A DNA stretch of 64,000 bases from an uncultured Duncaniella sp. (GCA_910577255.1 CAJTMH010000005.1:124001-188000), one strand, 5' to 3'. Positions 33,044 to 44,200 are shown, counted from the stretch's first letter. Made by a program: numbers and translations. The notes: a model not told the origin generated them from the sequence alone.

Positions 33044-33502
33044 TCAGAACCATATTTTCACCTTAAGAATTGCACATTGGTAATGTTGATTATTTAAAAA
33101 TATTATTGTTGATACATTACTACTAACAACTTTTACAAATACGTCATTTGAAGGATTGGAGACTTTAGTACCCAGAGTATCATAGCAAACCGGAGTTGTT
33201 CCTTCATCATTGGATATATAGATACATCTTCGCTCCCCGCAATCGGACCATCATTTTGTTCAATAGAAATTGTGTAGGCGATTGTGTTGACTATTTGAAC
33301 GTGTTGTTTCCACCTTCTCAAAGGTACAGAGTACCGGTATAAGTTGAAGGTGCTTCAGGAATGGACATCAAACATTGAGCCAAGTCAAGATTCCCATAAT
33401 AAGGAATTGTTCCACCGATGATACGCCCGCTATCATCGGTATTTGCTGCAACGGAGGTGAGAATTACACCGACAAGCTATAAATTCTTAGATAAGTTTTT
33501 CA
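33044..33502 (-). pseudogene. Decayed secreted-protein gene at the end of the PUL
   Basis: On the minus strand a start reads MKNLSKNL and then a stop, followed by more coding-like text with further stops and frame changes (GRIIGGTIPYYGNLDLAQCL, STYTGTLYL, then NNTFK). The final frame reads CYDTLGTKVSNPSNDVFVKV and ends at 33044. That last segment matches the YFNLQGQKVTNPSNGIYIK tail of the protein at 35757-36734, so this was a secreted protein of the same kind. The text before it loosely resembles SusE/SusF-type outer membrane proteins, but this is uncertain. At least one in-frame stop and two frameshifts make it non-functional. Confidence 0.7.
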
Positions 33503-33531
33503 TCTTGTTATTTTATGTTGATTTCATATAA

Positions 33532-35637
33532 TCACTTGATTGGTTTTAACGATATGGCATAACCACCTCCAGGAGCAGCTTTCATTTTGAGTTTGGTCTT
33601 CGCAGTTACCTTTTTTTTGCTAATTACATATGCTTGCGGATTTGTAGCATAGTTTGCGTTATCGGCATCTGAATATATGGTTGCTTCATATTTTTTGTCT
33701 CCGTCAAGGAAACTTAGATCCAGAGTTGATTCATGTCCATCTTCATTGGCTGTACAACCGACAAACCATTCATCAGATCCTTTGGCTTTGCGTGCGGCGA
33801 CAATATATCGCCCCGGTTCTGCGTCAAGATAACGGCTGTCGCTCCAATCAAGAGCCACCTCCTTGATGAATTGGAAAGCATCACTGTATTTTGAATACAT
33901 CTCAGGCGAATCGGCGGCCATCTGCAACGGGCTGTACATCGTGACATAAAGGGCAAGCTGTTTGGCAAGCGTACTGTTGACATGTGATTTTGAATCGGGA
34001 TTCACCTTACTCAGATCCATTTCAAAAATACCGGGAGTATAGTCCATCGGCCCACCTTGAAGCCGTGTGAATGGAAGAATAGTTGTATGCGCAGGGGTAT
34101 TTCCCTCAAATGCTTCATATTCCGTACCGCGTGCCGATTCATTGCCTATGAGATTGGGATATGTACGGCAAAGGCCTGTCGGGCGAACAGCCTCATGGGC
34201 ATTGACCATTATGTGATATTTCGCAGCCTCTTTCACGGCATAAAGATAATGGTTGACCATCCACTGGCTGTAATGATGTTCACCCTTTGGCTGGATATTG
34301 CCGACATAACCGCTCTTCACTGAGTTATAACCATATTTTTGCATCAATTCATACGCATCACGCATGTGACGTTCATAGTTTGTCACAGCACTTGACGTCT
34401 CATGATGCATCATAAGTCTGACACCCTTATTTTTTGCATAATCATTGAGTCCTACGAGGTCAAAATCAGGATACGGCGTTTGGAAATCGAAAACATAATC
34501 CTTCATCTTGCCGTGCCAATCCTCCCAACCAATATTCCATCCCTCTACAAGCACTTGGTCAAATCCATGCTCGGATGCAAAGTCGATATATCGTTTTACA
34601 TTTTCAGTGGTCGCTCCATGCTTACCGTGTGGTGTTGCCTTGCTATAATCGGTCAACCCAAGTTTGACAGATGGTGTTTCCCAAGTGTATGACCACTGTT
34701 TAGCATTAGTAATCATATCCCACCATACGCCCATATATTTTACCGGCTTTATCCACGAAACATCATCGTAGGCACATGGCTCATTAAGGTTCAGAATCAG
34801 CTTGGATGCAAGAATATCACAGGCATTGTCACTCACCATAACGGTGCGCCATGGTGTGCGGCACGGAGTCTGAAGCGACCCCTTATCACCGAGAGCATCA
34901 GGAGTGAGCCATGATGTGAATGTCATAGTCGTATCATTCAGATTGAGGTGCATACATGAATAATCAATCAACGCGGCTTCGTGTAGATTGATATATAGTC
35001 CATCATCAGTCTTCATCTGCAAAGACGTCTGCACGCCCGTGGGCGAAAAGGTTGTCTGTGATAAATTATCCGTGATTGATTTCTCCATGTGCTGTCTGAT
35101 TTCAGACAATCGAGACTCAGTATAACTGTATTCCTGCGTGTCATAATCTCCGGGAATCCACCATGCGATATGGTCGCCTGTCATTACAAACTCCGTGCGT
35201 TCATCAACAAGGGTAAAATAAATAAGCTGACGTTGATCCGGGAATTCATATCTGAACCCGATACCATCGTCATAGGCCCTGAATCGGATATTCATCAACC
35301 GATTTGTCTCTTTCTGGCGCAACGACACTAATAGTTCTGTATAATTGTTTCTTACCTCGGCTGTCTCGCCCCACACCGGCTGCCATGTTTCATCCAGTGA
35401 ATCCCGGACGGAGCCAATTAATTCAAAATTCTCGGTAAGATTTGTATTATCCTTGAGAATAAAACCCATCCGGCTCGGCTTTATTACAGTTTCAGACAAA
35501 CGCGCCACACTATAAACCGGCACTCCGTCAGTATTGACGTCAAACGTAACATCAATTATACCGCCGGGAGATGACAAGGTTTCCGCTGCCAATATACCGG
35601 GGAAAAGCAGCCCAAATATTATCGCTTTAAATTTCAT
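33532..35637 (-). CDS. GH97 alpha-glycosidase (SusB-like)
   Basis: A 701-residue periplasmic enzyme with a signal peptide (MKFKAIIFGLLFPGILAAET). It has the GH97 N-domain (SSPGGIIDVTFDVNTDGVPV), the barrel (VKYMGVWWDMITNAKQWSYT) and the C-domain. In the barrel, SVKSGYVGN has Gly where retaining members have the Asp nucleophile. The acidic residues in VNAHEAVRPTG and GNESARGTEYEAF are where inverting SusB-type members have their catalytic and calcium Glu residues. An inverting alpha-glucosidase is thus the best guess. The start at 35637 is set by the signal peptide. A terminator at 35677-35710 separates it from the gene before. Confidence 0.92.
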   Translation of the reverse strand: MKFKAIIFGLLFPGILAAETLSSPGGIIDVTFDVNTDGVPVYSVARLSETVIKPSRMGFILKDNTNLTENFELIGSVRDSLDETWQPVWGETAEVRNNYTELLVSLRQKETNRLMNIRFRAYDDGIGFRYEFPDQRQLIYFTLVDERTEFVMTGDHIAWWIPGDYDTQEYSYTESRLSEIRQHMEKSITDNLSQTTFSPTGVQTSLQMKTDDGLYINLHEAALIDYSCMHLNLNDTTMTFTSWLTPDALGDKGSLQTPCRTPWRTVMVSDNACDILASKLILNLNEPCAYDDVSWIKPVKYMGVWWDMITNAKQWSYTWETPSVKLGLTDYSKATPHGKHGATTENVKRYIDFASEHGFDQVLVEGWNIGWEDWHGKMKDYVFDFQTPYPDFDLVGLNDYAKNKGVRLMMHHETSSAVTNYERHMRDAYELMQKYGYNSVKSGYVGNIQPKGEHHYSQWMVNHYLYAVKEAAKYHIMVNAHEAVRPTGLCRTYPNLIGNESARGTEYEAFEGNTPAHTTILPFTRLQGGPMDYTPGIFEMDLSKVNPDSKSHVNSTLAKQLALYVTMYSPLQMAADSPEMYSKYSDAFQFIKEVALDWSDSRYLDAEPGRYIVAARKAKGSDEWFVGCTANEDGHESTLDLSFLDGDKKYEATIYSDADNANYATNPQAYVISKKKVTAKTKLKMKAAPGGGYAISLKPIK

Positions 35638-35676
35638 GACAAAATATTGTTTGGTGTTATTAAAGCTGTAAAAAAT

Positions 35677-35710
35677 GCAGAGTAAGCCATCAGGTTTAGG
35701 CTTACTCTGC
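35677..35710 (-). terminator. Terminator before the GH97 gene
   Basis: A perfect 12-bp stem (GCAGAGTAAGCC) with a 10-base loop, followed on the minus strand by ATTTTTT. It should stop most transcripts from the susC operon before GH97. Confidence 0.85.
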
Positions 35711-35756
35711 AACCTTAAAACAATCTGTTAAACATCAAATTGAACAGGGACTCAAT

Positions 35757-36734
35757 TTAGCGCACCACGACCTTCTGGACATGAGAGCCTTGACGTTTGA
35801 TATAAATACCGTTAGATGGGTTTGTAACCTTTTGACCTTGAAGGTTGAAATACTCTACCGTGCCATCATTTCCAGGATCTATCACCTCATTGATGGCACT
35901 TGCTTCTCCTTTGGAGCGGACAAGGACAAGTTTGGAGATAGTGAACCCCTGACCTATAATTCGGATTGAGCCGTCCCAACCGTTAAAATCACTGCTCGGA
36001 AGTTTGTCAATCGCCTCCTGAGTAATGGTCAAGGTATATGATCCGCTTTCAGTGATAGGCTGATTTGTACGGGTCCCATCAACCACACTACCGGCATAAC
36101 CAGGCACATCAGTTTTACCATAGTTGGTAGTAATGGCAAAAGCTGCATCATCAACTCCGGGCAGGATTTCATAATCCATTTTTATGCGCCATCCCACTTC
36201 GGCCGAAGTGATGACCCCGCGACCAAACTCGCAACCAGGCCACCAGTTGTTGGTCATGTCGTAGGGACAGGTAACGAGAGATTCCTCATCGCTTACGGTG
36301 AGATATGCTTTTGTGATGGTCACACCCTCGCCACATATTCTGACTGAGCCGTCATAATTGATGGCACCGTTATCTTTGAGCAGGGCGATAGCCTCCTCGG
36401 TAATGGTGTAGTTATATACACCATCCTCACTGACATTGAGATTCATCTCTTTCTCTCCGGCAGTACCCTCGAAACCGGGCATCTTAGTGTTGGAGTAGTT
36501 GGTACAGAGAGTGAAACTGTGACCTTCGGATGAGGAATTGATTGTGTATTCAAAGGTGAACACAGTACCCGGCTGTGCGGAGGTGAAATTGGTCTTGTCG
36601 ATACAAAGTCCCGGATACCAGCCAGTCTCTCCATTGTCAAGATTCACGGGCGTCTCGATGAGAGGCTGCTCCAATGCCATGGCAGAGAGAGCCATTGATG
36701 CACAAAATGCGCACAGAAGTGATTGTTTAAACAT
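35757..36734 (-). CDS. Secreted two-repeat protein of the PUL
   Basis: A 325-residue protein with a signal peptide (1-20). It has two homologous domains of about 115 residues. The first spans about 37-150 (SFTLCTNYSNTKMPGFEGTA, DGSVRICGEGVTITKAYLTV). The second spans about 165-280 (AFAITTNYGKTDVPGYAGSV, DGSIRIIGQGFTISKLVLVR). The beta-rich repeats with conserved Trp/Tyr look like carbohydrate-binding modules. The C-terminal 30 residues (YFNLQGQKVTNPSNGIYIK) are a sorting-type tail seen in Bacteroidetes secreted proteins. No known family is recognised; an accessory glycan-binding role is inferred from the PUL position. Confidence 0.75.
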   Translation of the reverse strand: MFKQSLLCAFCASMALSAMALEQPLIETPVNLDNGETGWYPGLCIDKTNFTSAQPGTVFTFEYTINSSSEGHSFTLCTNYSNTKMPGFEGTAGEKEMNLNVSEDGVYNYTITEEAIALLKDNGAINYDGSVRICGEGVTITKAYLTVSDEESLVTCPYDMTNNWWPGCEFGRGVITSAEVGWRIKMDYEILPGVDDAAFAITTNYGKTDVPGYAGSVVDGTRTNQPITESGSYTLTITQEAIDKLPSSDFNGWDGSIRIIGQGFTISKLVLVRSKGEASAINEVIDPGNDGTVEYFNLQGQKVTNPSNGIYIKRQGSHVQKVVVR

Positions 36735-36756
36735 AATAGGTATATTTTAAAGGTTA

Positions 36757-38181
36757 TTATTTGTTAGCTGCGTTAATTATTGTATCTGTCAAATCCGGTT
36801 CATACCAGCTGACATTCTGCCTGTCGAGAAGCCCCATCCACCAAAGACACTTTATGCCTCTGGCTTTGGCATGAGAGATGACATAATCGGCATAAGCCAT
36901 ACGTTGGTCGGGATTATCTTTATTCGCCGCACCAAGCTCCCCAAATATTACAGGGATGCCCTGATTGATAAAGCGGGTGGCAACACGGTTGATGATTTCA
37001 TCGACCTCTTTGCGACCGGCGGCAGTAAACTCTGTGGCCGACATATCCTCACTGTCTCCTGCAAATTGCCAAGGACTGTACATGTGGACCTCGGCGATTA
37101 TGCGGCGGGGTGTAGGATCGTCAGGCAAACTCCATGCCTCTAACGAGTGGGCATTATGAGTGGCTGCATAGGTGGGAATGGTCAGACATCGCCACACATT
37201 GTGACCACCGGTATAACGTACCACATCCACAAAAGTCTGCGCAAGTTCAGAAACAAACTCATAGTTCACATCATCAGTGCTGTCCCAATTCGTGCGACTG
37301 TCAAGAATCTCATTGAACGCACCAAAAATCAGTTTCGAGTCATAATCCGCGAAACGAGTCGCTATCTGATGCCACAATTTAGAATAGCGATCAAGGATAA
37401 AGTCACGGTTGGAAGGATTTGCGCAGAGCCATCCGGCTTCGCCAACGCCGGGCGTGCCCGTGTCGTGGTGCACATTGATGATGCAATACATCCCTTCGTC
37501 GAGGACATAATTGACCACCTCCTCCACGCGGGCCATCCAAGGTTCCTTCACGTTGCCGTTTGAATCAAGATGTCCCCACCATGTCACAGGAACACGTATG
37601 GCATTGAATCCTTTCTCCTTGAACGCATGGATCATCTCACGGGTTGCAAGCGGTTGTCCCCAGCATGTCTCCCAAGCGACGATATTGTCTGCATCAAACC
37701 AATCACCTTGAGCATCCAAAGTATTACCCATATTCCATCCGGCAACAATATCATTTACGACAGCTGCGGCCGTCATTGTGCCCGATGAATCCTTTTCGCT
37801 CAGTTGTGTAAGAGTGAGCACTGAAGTTTGGCCTCCGCCGGTCAATCTGATATTGGCCTTGCGCGGTTGGTCTCCGGTATTCTCATTGATGCTCAGCTTG
37901 ATGTGTACCTGCTGATATTCCACATCCGGGTCAATAGGAGTCCCTGAAAAATTTGACAGCTCAACCCAGTCGGCATCACACTCCAGACGCCAATCGACAT
38001 TGGCATTTACATCAATCATCGCCGTTACAGGAAAACACTCCACTTCATAGTCGGAGAGCTCTACATCAGTACCGACTTTGGTAAATTTCACATACGGATT
38101 ATCAACCGTAGTCACATCATCGTCGCTGCAACTCCATAGGAGTATCGCGGCAAGAAGCGATATTATATATCTGAGTTTCAT
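36757..38181 (-). CDS. BACON-GH5_4 endo-glucanase lipoprotein
   Basis: A 474-residue surface lipoprotein (lipobox ending C18). A BACON domain (about 45-128) is followed by a GH5 barrel (about 135-474). Subfamily 4 features are GWNMGNTLDAQGDW near residue 148, AWETCWGQP and AIRVPVTWWG. Catalytic residues are E291 (GAFNEI, acid/base) and E415 (IFGELGA, nucleophile). BACON-GH5_4 proteins include the surface xyloglucanase of Bacteroides ovatus; the subfamily also acts on mixed-linkage glucan and cellulose chains. It follows the glycan-binding lipoprotein by 4 bases and likely makes the first cut at the cell surface. Confidence 0.93.
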   Translation of the reverse strand: MKLRYIISLLAAILLWSCSDDDVTTVDNPYVKFTKVGTDVELSDYEVECFPVTAMIDVNANVDWRLECDADWVELSNFSGTPIDPDVEYQQVHIKLSINENTGDQPRKANIRLTGGGQTSVLTLTQLSEKDSSGTMTAAAVVNDIVAGWNMGNTLDAQGDWFDADNIVAWETCWGQPLATREMIHAFKEKGFNAIRVPVTWWGHLDSNGNVKEPWMARVEEVVNYVLDEGMYCIINVHHDTGTPGVGEAGWLCANPSNRDFILDRYSKLWHQIATRFADYDSKLIFGAFNEILDSRTNWDSTDDVNYEFVSELAQTFVDVVRYTGGHNVWRCLTIPTYAATHNAHSLEAWSLPDDPTPRRIIAEVHMYSPWQFAGDSEDMSATEFTAAGRKEVDEIINRVATRFINQGIPVIFGELGAANKDNPDQRMAYADYVISHAKARGIKCLWWMGLLDRQNVSWYEPDLTDTIINAANK

Positions 38182-38185
38182 ATTG

Positions 38186-39655
38186 TCAAGGTTTTACGTA
38201 AAGACGGAAGTTATCAAGATAGATATGGAAGGTGTGACCAACATCCGAGTGGCGTGTATAGACCATAAAGTTATCTCCACCGGTGTTAAGAGCGCACCAA
38301 TCGCCATAGGTGGCTGCATTAGTAAGGTCGGAAGCCGGCACGGCAACAGTAAACCATTCGCCGACAGGAGTATTGCCGCTGATATGGTCGGCAATCGGAG
38401 TCTGACCGTCATCTCGTCCGTGATGAGTCAGGTCAAGATAGGTGATGCTGAAATGTCCTCCGTTCTGCACTTCATGTTGCAGATAGACTTCAAAACGCAG
38501 CTCAATCTCCGAAGTAGGAGTAGAGGCGGGAATAGCCGTCGGGGATGACATACCGTTGTAATTGGCATTACCCCACCACCAGCCTACCTGGCCTTCAAAA
38601 CCGATATACTCTCCTGAATGAGTTGCAGGTGGCGTTGTCGGTGCTTTGTTGAACTTGCCAACAGTCGATGTGTACCAACCCCAACCGTGCGACATCTCAT
38701 GTCCGTCATAGTCGATGAGCATAAGATCATAGTTATAGACGTTAACCGATGCACGGCCGCCCATCGTATGGAGCGTAAGTTTACCGCCGTTTTCGGGCAA
38801 CTGTGGCATTATGAATGAAAGCCAACTTTGATCGGGCGATGTGGTGATCTCCTCGGCCGGAATGGTAAATTCTCCGCAGACATCAATGTCAAGCACTTCA
38901 AGGAGATTCTTTCCATAGATTGTCACCTTGCTTCCAAGAATCGGGCAATCGCTTGATATATCCGTGATCTCAGGTTCGGCTACACCCTTTGCGAATCCAT
39001 AGTATGCTGTTCCGGCAAAGGCTTTCACTACAATATAACCTTTGTCAACAATGGTTTCTGGCATAGTCACAGTTATATGGTCGCTCGTTTCATTGACAGT
39101 CCAGGACTGCATGGGATAGCACACCACTGTGTCCATATCGGTGAGATATACACTCTCCACCTCATGGAAAAGCGAACCGTAAATATCCAACGGTTGGCCG
39201 GGGACTACGGCATACGTTCCGTCAGGCAATTCGGTCAATTCCACCTGATAATAGTCTATGACAGGCTCACCGGCGACAACACTGAAAGCGTATGTGCAAG
39301 AACCATGCGAGGTGACGAGACGAATCTCCTTCCTGATGGTTTGATCCTCGCCATAAACAGTCAGGTCACCGGGTACAGTCGCAATCAGATGAGTTGAGGT
39401 ATTGTAGTTGGCATTGAAGCTCACCTCCTGATCATTTATATAAAGGTGTTGCGCGCCGTCCAGATTGTGGCCTACAAGTACAATCATATTACCGCGTGTG
39501 ACAGTAGTGAACAGACTGTCGGCTTTATCCGGGTCGGTGATGCGCACGCCTGTGATTTCAGGCACACCCGACGATGAATTGTCATCATCGCTGCACGATG
39601 ACAATATACCGATCATAAGTGGCAATATCATCATGAACAAATATTTGAGTTTCAT
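38186..39655 (-). CDS. Surface glycan-binding lipoprotein (SGBP-B-like)
   Basis: A 489-residue lipoprotein with lipobox LSSC. Three IPT/TIG-type Ig-like domains (about 30-125, 130-225, 228-320) lead to a C-terminal beta-sandwich (about 330-489) with WGWYTSTVGKFNKAP, EGQVGWWWGNANYNG and HIYLDNFRLYV. The layout matches the SGBP-B proteins of Bacteroidetes glucan PULs, whose last domain binds glycan through exposed Trp. The gene sits between susD and GH5, the standard place. The start at 39655 is set by the signal peptide. Confidence 0.9.
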   Translation of the reverse strand: MKLKYLFMMILPLMIGILSSCSDDDNSSSGVPEITGVRITDPDKADSLFTTVTRGNMIVLVGHNLDGAQHLYINDQEVSFNANYNTSTHLIATVPGDLTVYGEDQTIRKEIRLVTSHGSCTYAFSVVAGEPVIDYYQVELTELPDGTYAVVPGQPLDIYGSLFHEVESVYLTDMDTVVCYPMQSWTVNETSDHITVTMPETIVDKGYIVVKAFAGTAYYGFAKGVAEPEITDISSDCPILGSKVTIYGKNLLEVLDIDVCGEFTIPAEEITTSPDQSWLSFIMPQLPENGGKLTLHTMGGRASVNVYNYDLMLIDYDGHEMSHGWGWYTSTVGKFNKAPTTPPATHSGEYIGFEGQVGWWWGNANYNGMSSPTAIPASTPTSEIELRFEVYLQHEVQNGGHFSITYLDLTHHGRDDGQTPIADHISGNTPVGEWFTVAVPASDLTNAATYGDWCALNTGGDNFMVYTRHSDVGHTFHIYLDNFRLYVKP

Positions 39656-39675
39656 ATATTGATAGTTAGGCATGG

Positions 39676-41277
39676 TTAATAATAAGGCTGTGGGGCCACG
39701 TTGCGGCTCAGAAGCGGATTCTGAATGACATCGGCCTCAGGGTAAGGAAGAAATACATTGTCATGAGTCATCGTGACAGTGATTTCGGGATAAGACCATT
39801 TATGATCACCCTCATCTTCATAAAATACCATAGTGCCGTCCTTCTCTTTGTACAGAGGTGCGGCGATACCTCTCTGCTGGGCATTGAAATATGCCATCAT
39901 CTTTTCAGGCTGCCATTTATACCAGCTCACCATATCAAGCCAGTTGACATATTCCATGGCGAACTCAACACGACGTTCACGGATTATATCATCAAATGTA
40001 ATTTTATCTTTCACAGGAACTTCGGCTCGTTCACGCAGCTTATTGAAGTATTCCAGACCCTCACCACCGGTAAGTTCAGCACTATTACCAATACAGGCTT
40101 CAGCAAGGGTTAGATAGCAGTCGGCAAGGCGGATGAGATAGGTGTTGAGCGGAGAGTTCATTGACTTGACATAGCCGTCATTGTCATCATCAGGACCACC
40201 GATAGCACCTTTCTTTATCTTGGCCCAGCTTCCTGTAAATGTATATCCACCATCCGAGATACAGATGTAGGGATAGAATGAGCCCTTTGTGAAATATGTA
40301 GCGTTACGACGGATTGTGTCAGTGCGTTCATACTGCTTGAGCATGTCCATCGGAATGTTGTCCGAACCACCCCACACATTCACGCCACCTGTAATCTCAG
40401 TACCAAAACATAGGTCGGCGTAAAGAGTATTGCAATAATACCATGAGCCGTTGGGTACCCATTGCAGGGCAAGCAGAGACTCCTGATTATTGTTGTGCTT
40501 ATACTTAAATAAATCCGCGTAATCATCCATCAGTTGCAAACCGCTGTTGCGGCATACATCAAGGGCTGTCTGACGGGCCAATTCCAAGTCTGCCTCATCG
40601 CGGGTTGGTTTATCCCAACCTGAACGTGACAGATAGACTTTAGCAAGAAAAGCCTTGGCACTCCATGACGTCGCACGTCCTTTTGCGGCAGACTCCGGCA
40701 GATTTTCGGCAGCAAACGAAAGGTCGTTGATTATGAACCGAAAGATGTCAGATTCAAGATGACGAGGCTGGACTGGATTGTCAACTATAGTCTGGTTTTG
40801 CTCAAAGAGAATCACAGGCCCCCACATACGCAGCAGGTAGAAGTAGGCGATACCGCGCATCAGACGAGCCTCGCCAAGTGCCGTGAGTTTTGCTTTCTCA
40901 GTGACATCCGCACTGCATTTTGTTGAGACAGCATCAATCACCGAATTGCTCATGACTACGACGGAATACAATCCTTGCCAAGCCTTGACAAGATGTCCGT
41001 CAAGTGCTGTGACCTGATTCAATCCCCATTGAGGATCTTGATACTTATTATAATGCTCATTAGCTCTCACACTGCCAACAAGGTGAATGGCACGCTCGTG
41101 GTAATCAAACCAGCAGCGGTTGTAGAGAGAGGCAGTCGCGGCCTGAAGTGCGGCGTCACTGACATAGAATGTTTCCTCCACATAGTTACCCTGCGGTTGC
41201 CGGTCAAGGAAATCGTCGCTGCATGATGTGCAGATTCCCATGACAACTCCAAGAGCGATATATTTAAAGAGTTTCAT
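39676..41277 (-). CDS. susD: SusD-like glycan-binding lipoprotein
   Basis: A 533-residue outer-membrane lipoprotein with lipobox CTSC followed by SDDFLDRQPQGNY. It has the SusD TPR-type helices (AWQGLYSVVVMSNSVIDAVS, LGEARLMRGIAYFYLLRMWG) and the RagB/SusD C-domain ending FLPYPEADVIQNPLLSRNVA. It acts as the lid over the SusC pore and delivers oligosaccharides. It starts 11 bases after the susC stop. The ligand cannot be read from the sequence. Confidence 0.96.
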   Translation of the reverse strand: MKLFKYIALGVVMGICTSCSDDFLDRQPQGNYVEETFYVSDAALQAATASLYNRCWFDYHERAIHLVGSVRANEHYNKYQDPQWGLNQVTALDGHLVKAWQGLYSVVVMSNSVIDAVSTKCSADVTEKAKLTALGEARLMRGIAYFYLLRMWGPVILFEQNQTIVDNPVQPRHLESDIFRFIINDLSFAAENLPESAAKGRATSWSAKAFLAKVYLSRSGWDKPTRDEADLELARQTALDVCRNSGLQLMDDYADLFKYKHNNNQESLLALQWVPNGSWYYCNTLYADLCFGTEITGGVNVWGGSDNIPMDMLKQYERTDTIRRNATYFTKGSFYPYICISDGGYTFTGSWAKIKKGAIGGPDDDNDGYVKSMNSPLNTYLIRLADCYLTLAEACIGNSAELTGGEGLEYFNKLRERAEVPVKDKITFDDIIRERRVEFAMEYVNWLDMVSWYKWQPEKMMAYFNAQQRGIAAPLYKEKDGTMVFYEDEGDHKWSYPEITVTMTHDNVFLPYPEADVIQNPLLSRNVAPQPYY

Positions 41278-41288
41278 ATCGGACTGAT

Positions 41289-44200
41289 TTAAAAGTTAAT
41301 GTTTAGGCCCAAGGTGTAGATGCGCTGGGTCGGATAGCGGGCATGATCTATACCTCGGAGGAGCACACCCTGATTATAGGCTCCGATTTCAGGGTCATAT
41401 CCATCATACCCGGTAATGGTGAAGGGATTCTGTATGTTGACATACAGGCGCAGACGCTCGATTGAAGCCTTGCGTGTGATTGATCCAGGCAAGGTATAGC
41501 CAACAACAATATTCTTTACACGGAGATATGAAGCATCCTCGACAAAACGGTCGCTGACACGGTTATTGTTGTTCAGGTCAGCAGGCCATACACGCTGTAT
41601 GGTGGCTGTCGAAGCGTTTGTAACATGATAATTGGTGAAATCATCACCGCCATCCGGGTCAATCTTACCGGCTACCGCATGGTTGGCGACCTCTTTCAAC
41701 CGGCCACCGGCATTGGGAGATGGATTGGCATATTTCTGACGTATGTAGTTAAATACCTTATTACCAACCACAGCATGAAGGAATATGCTTGCGTCAAAAT
41801 CACGCCATGTGAAATTGTTGGTGAAGCCAAGCGTGAATTTAGGCTCAGGATTACCTATGTAAGTGCGGTCTTTCTCATCTATCACGCCATCGTTATTTAA
41901 ATCTTCAAACAGGAAGTCGCCATACCATACGCTGCCTTCACCTATGCTTTGGTCGGTGGGGAGAGCCACGATCTTATGGTTGCCACTCGCATCAAGCAGA
42001 TAGTTTCCATCATGGTCTTTCTGATAAAAATCCTCAGGATTGGTAATCATACCCTTGACTTTATATCCATAGAATTGAGCCAGCGGTTCGCCGACCTGAG
42101 TATAGGTATATGTCGTGCGGTTAATGTCTCCTTGAATACCTGATGATTCGGTGTTAAGTTTCGTCACCTTATTCCGATTGAGCGAGAACGTCAGGCTCGA
42201 TGACCACTGAAAAGTACGGTTACTGACGTTTATCGTATTGAGGGTAAACTCGAAACCCTTGTTCAACAGTGCACCCGTATTAATCCACGGAGCAGTGATG
42301 ATATTCTCACCACCTTTACCGTAATAAGGCAAAGCTGCTTTCATGAGCAGATTGTCGGTCTTTTTATAGTAAGCATCTACTATAAATTCAAGACGGTTAT
42401 TGAAAAGCGCGAGGTCAATACCGACATTATAGGAATTGGTCTTTTCCCATTTCAGATTGGCATTGGGATAATTGCCCACATGAAATCCCGACCCCCATAT
42501 GGTCTCGTCGGAGGTCATTGATGCGCCATAGGCGAAATTTCCAGCGTTCTGGTTTCCGACCAAGCCCCATCCGAGTCGCAGTTTCAAAGAATTGACCACA
42601 TCGACATCTCGCAGGAAGCTCTCGTTCTTGATTCGCCATGCCAATGCCACCGATGGGAACCAGCCCCAACGGTTGTTAGGACCGAAAGCCGATGATCCGT
42701 CAGCACGTAAGGTTGCGGTGAGCAGATAACGGTCATCCCATGAATAGTTTATACGGCCATAGTATGACTCTATGGCCCAGTCACTCTTGTTACTTGCATT
42801 TTTAGCTGTAAGTGCATCGCCGGGATCAAGTTCCGGGACTGAGTTGATGAAGTAATTGTCTCGCTGTCCCCAAAGTGTCTCCCATGTGCCCTGCTGGGCC
42901 TCATGGCCGGCCATGGCCTGAATATGATTCTTGCCAAAATCACGCGTCCATGTCAGATAGGTCTTAAAGGATGAATAAGTACTGTTATTTGCACGGCGTT
43001 GGCTTTGGGCGACCTGAGTATATGTAGGATATTCATATACCGGCTGATAGTAATACCAGTTGTTATAGTTGAAGTTACCACCATATTCCACACGTATGTC
43101 AAAACCATAAGGCAGTATTATATTGGCATACAGGTTATAGTTAAGATCAAGCCCCTTGTTGTAATTCTCACGCATGAGAGCCTCTGCTACAGGGTTGGAG
43201 AAGTATATTCCGTAATCATTCACTTCGGCCATACCCCACGATCCGTCAGGATTTCTGGCCGGGACTTCGGGCAACTGGCTCAATGCAGTGGTTATTACAC
43301 TTGTATTATCGATTGTATTGTTCTTCTTTGTTCTTGATGCCGAGAGATTTGCTCCTACTTTAAGCCATTTGGCTATATTAGTATCAATGTTTGTGCGCAA
43401 ATTGAATCGCTCGAAATCTGACCCGATGGCTATACCGTCCTGCGACATATAGCCGCCGGAGATAGAGTAAAGAGTTTTCTCGCTGCCACCTGAAACATTT
43501 ATTTGATGCGATGTCATCATGGCTGTGCGGAATATCTCGCCCTGCCAGTCAGTGCCTTCGCCGAGAATTGAGGGGTCGGCGAACTCCTCGCGCCATCCCC
43601 AGCCCAACACGTCACTGCGATGATTCATATATTCGGCATATTCCCTGAGATTCAACACATCGAGTTTTTTGGGGAGCTGCTGCCAACCGACATAACCGTC
43701 ATAACTCACCTTGGTTTTGCCGGCTTTACCTTGCTTGGTGGTAATAAGCACAACGCCATTGCTCGCACGCGAACCGTAAATAGCTGTGGCGGAGGCATCT
43801 TTAAGCACCTCCATACTTTCTATATCGGAAGGGCTCAGAGATGACAATGCGCTTGAATTTCCATCAGTCTGACCAGAGACGGCAATACCGTCAATCACAT
43901 ACAGCGGCTCATTGCCATTGAGCGAGTTGAGACCGCGGATGCTTACCGAAATACCACCGCCCGGAGCTCCTGAATTATTAGTCACATTCACACCGGCAGC
44001 TTTGCCCTGCAATGCCTGATCAACTGAAGTGGCGATATTCTTGCGCAATTCGTCACCGGTAACTGAGACCACCGAGCCTGTGATGTCACTGCGTTTCATT
44101 GTTCCGTAGCCTACCACCACAACCTCGTCAAGCATCTGAGTGTCCTCTTGAAGTGTTACATCATAGGTAGTACGATTAGGAGAGATCTTAAAAGTTTGTT

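Noticed and set aside
33133..33321. 62-codon minus-strand frame as a real small gene
   Set aside because: It is one frame of the decayed secreted-protein gene, and its neighbours in other frames carry the related protein text.
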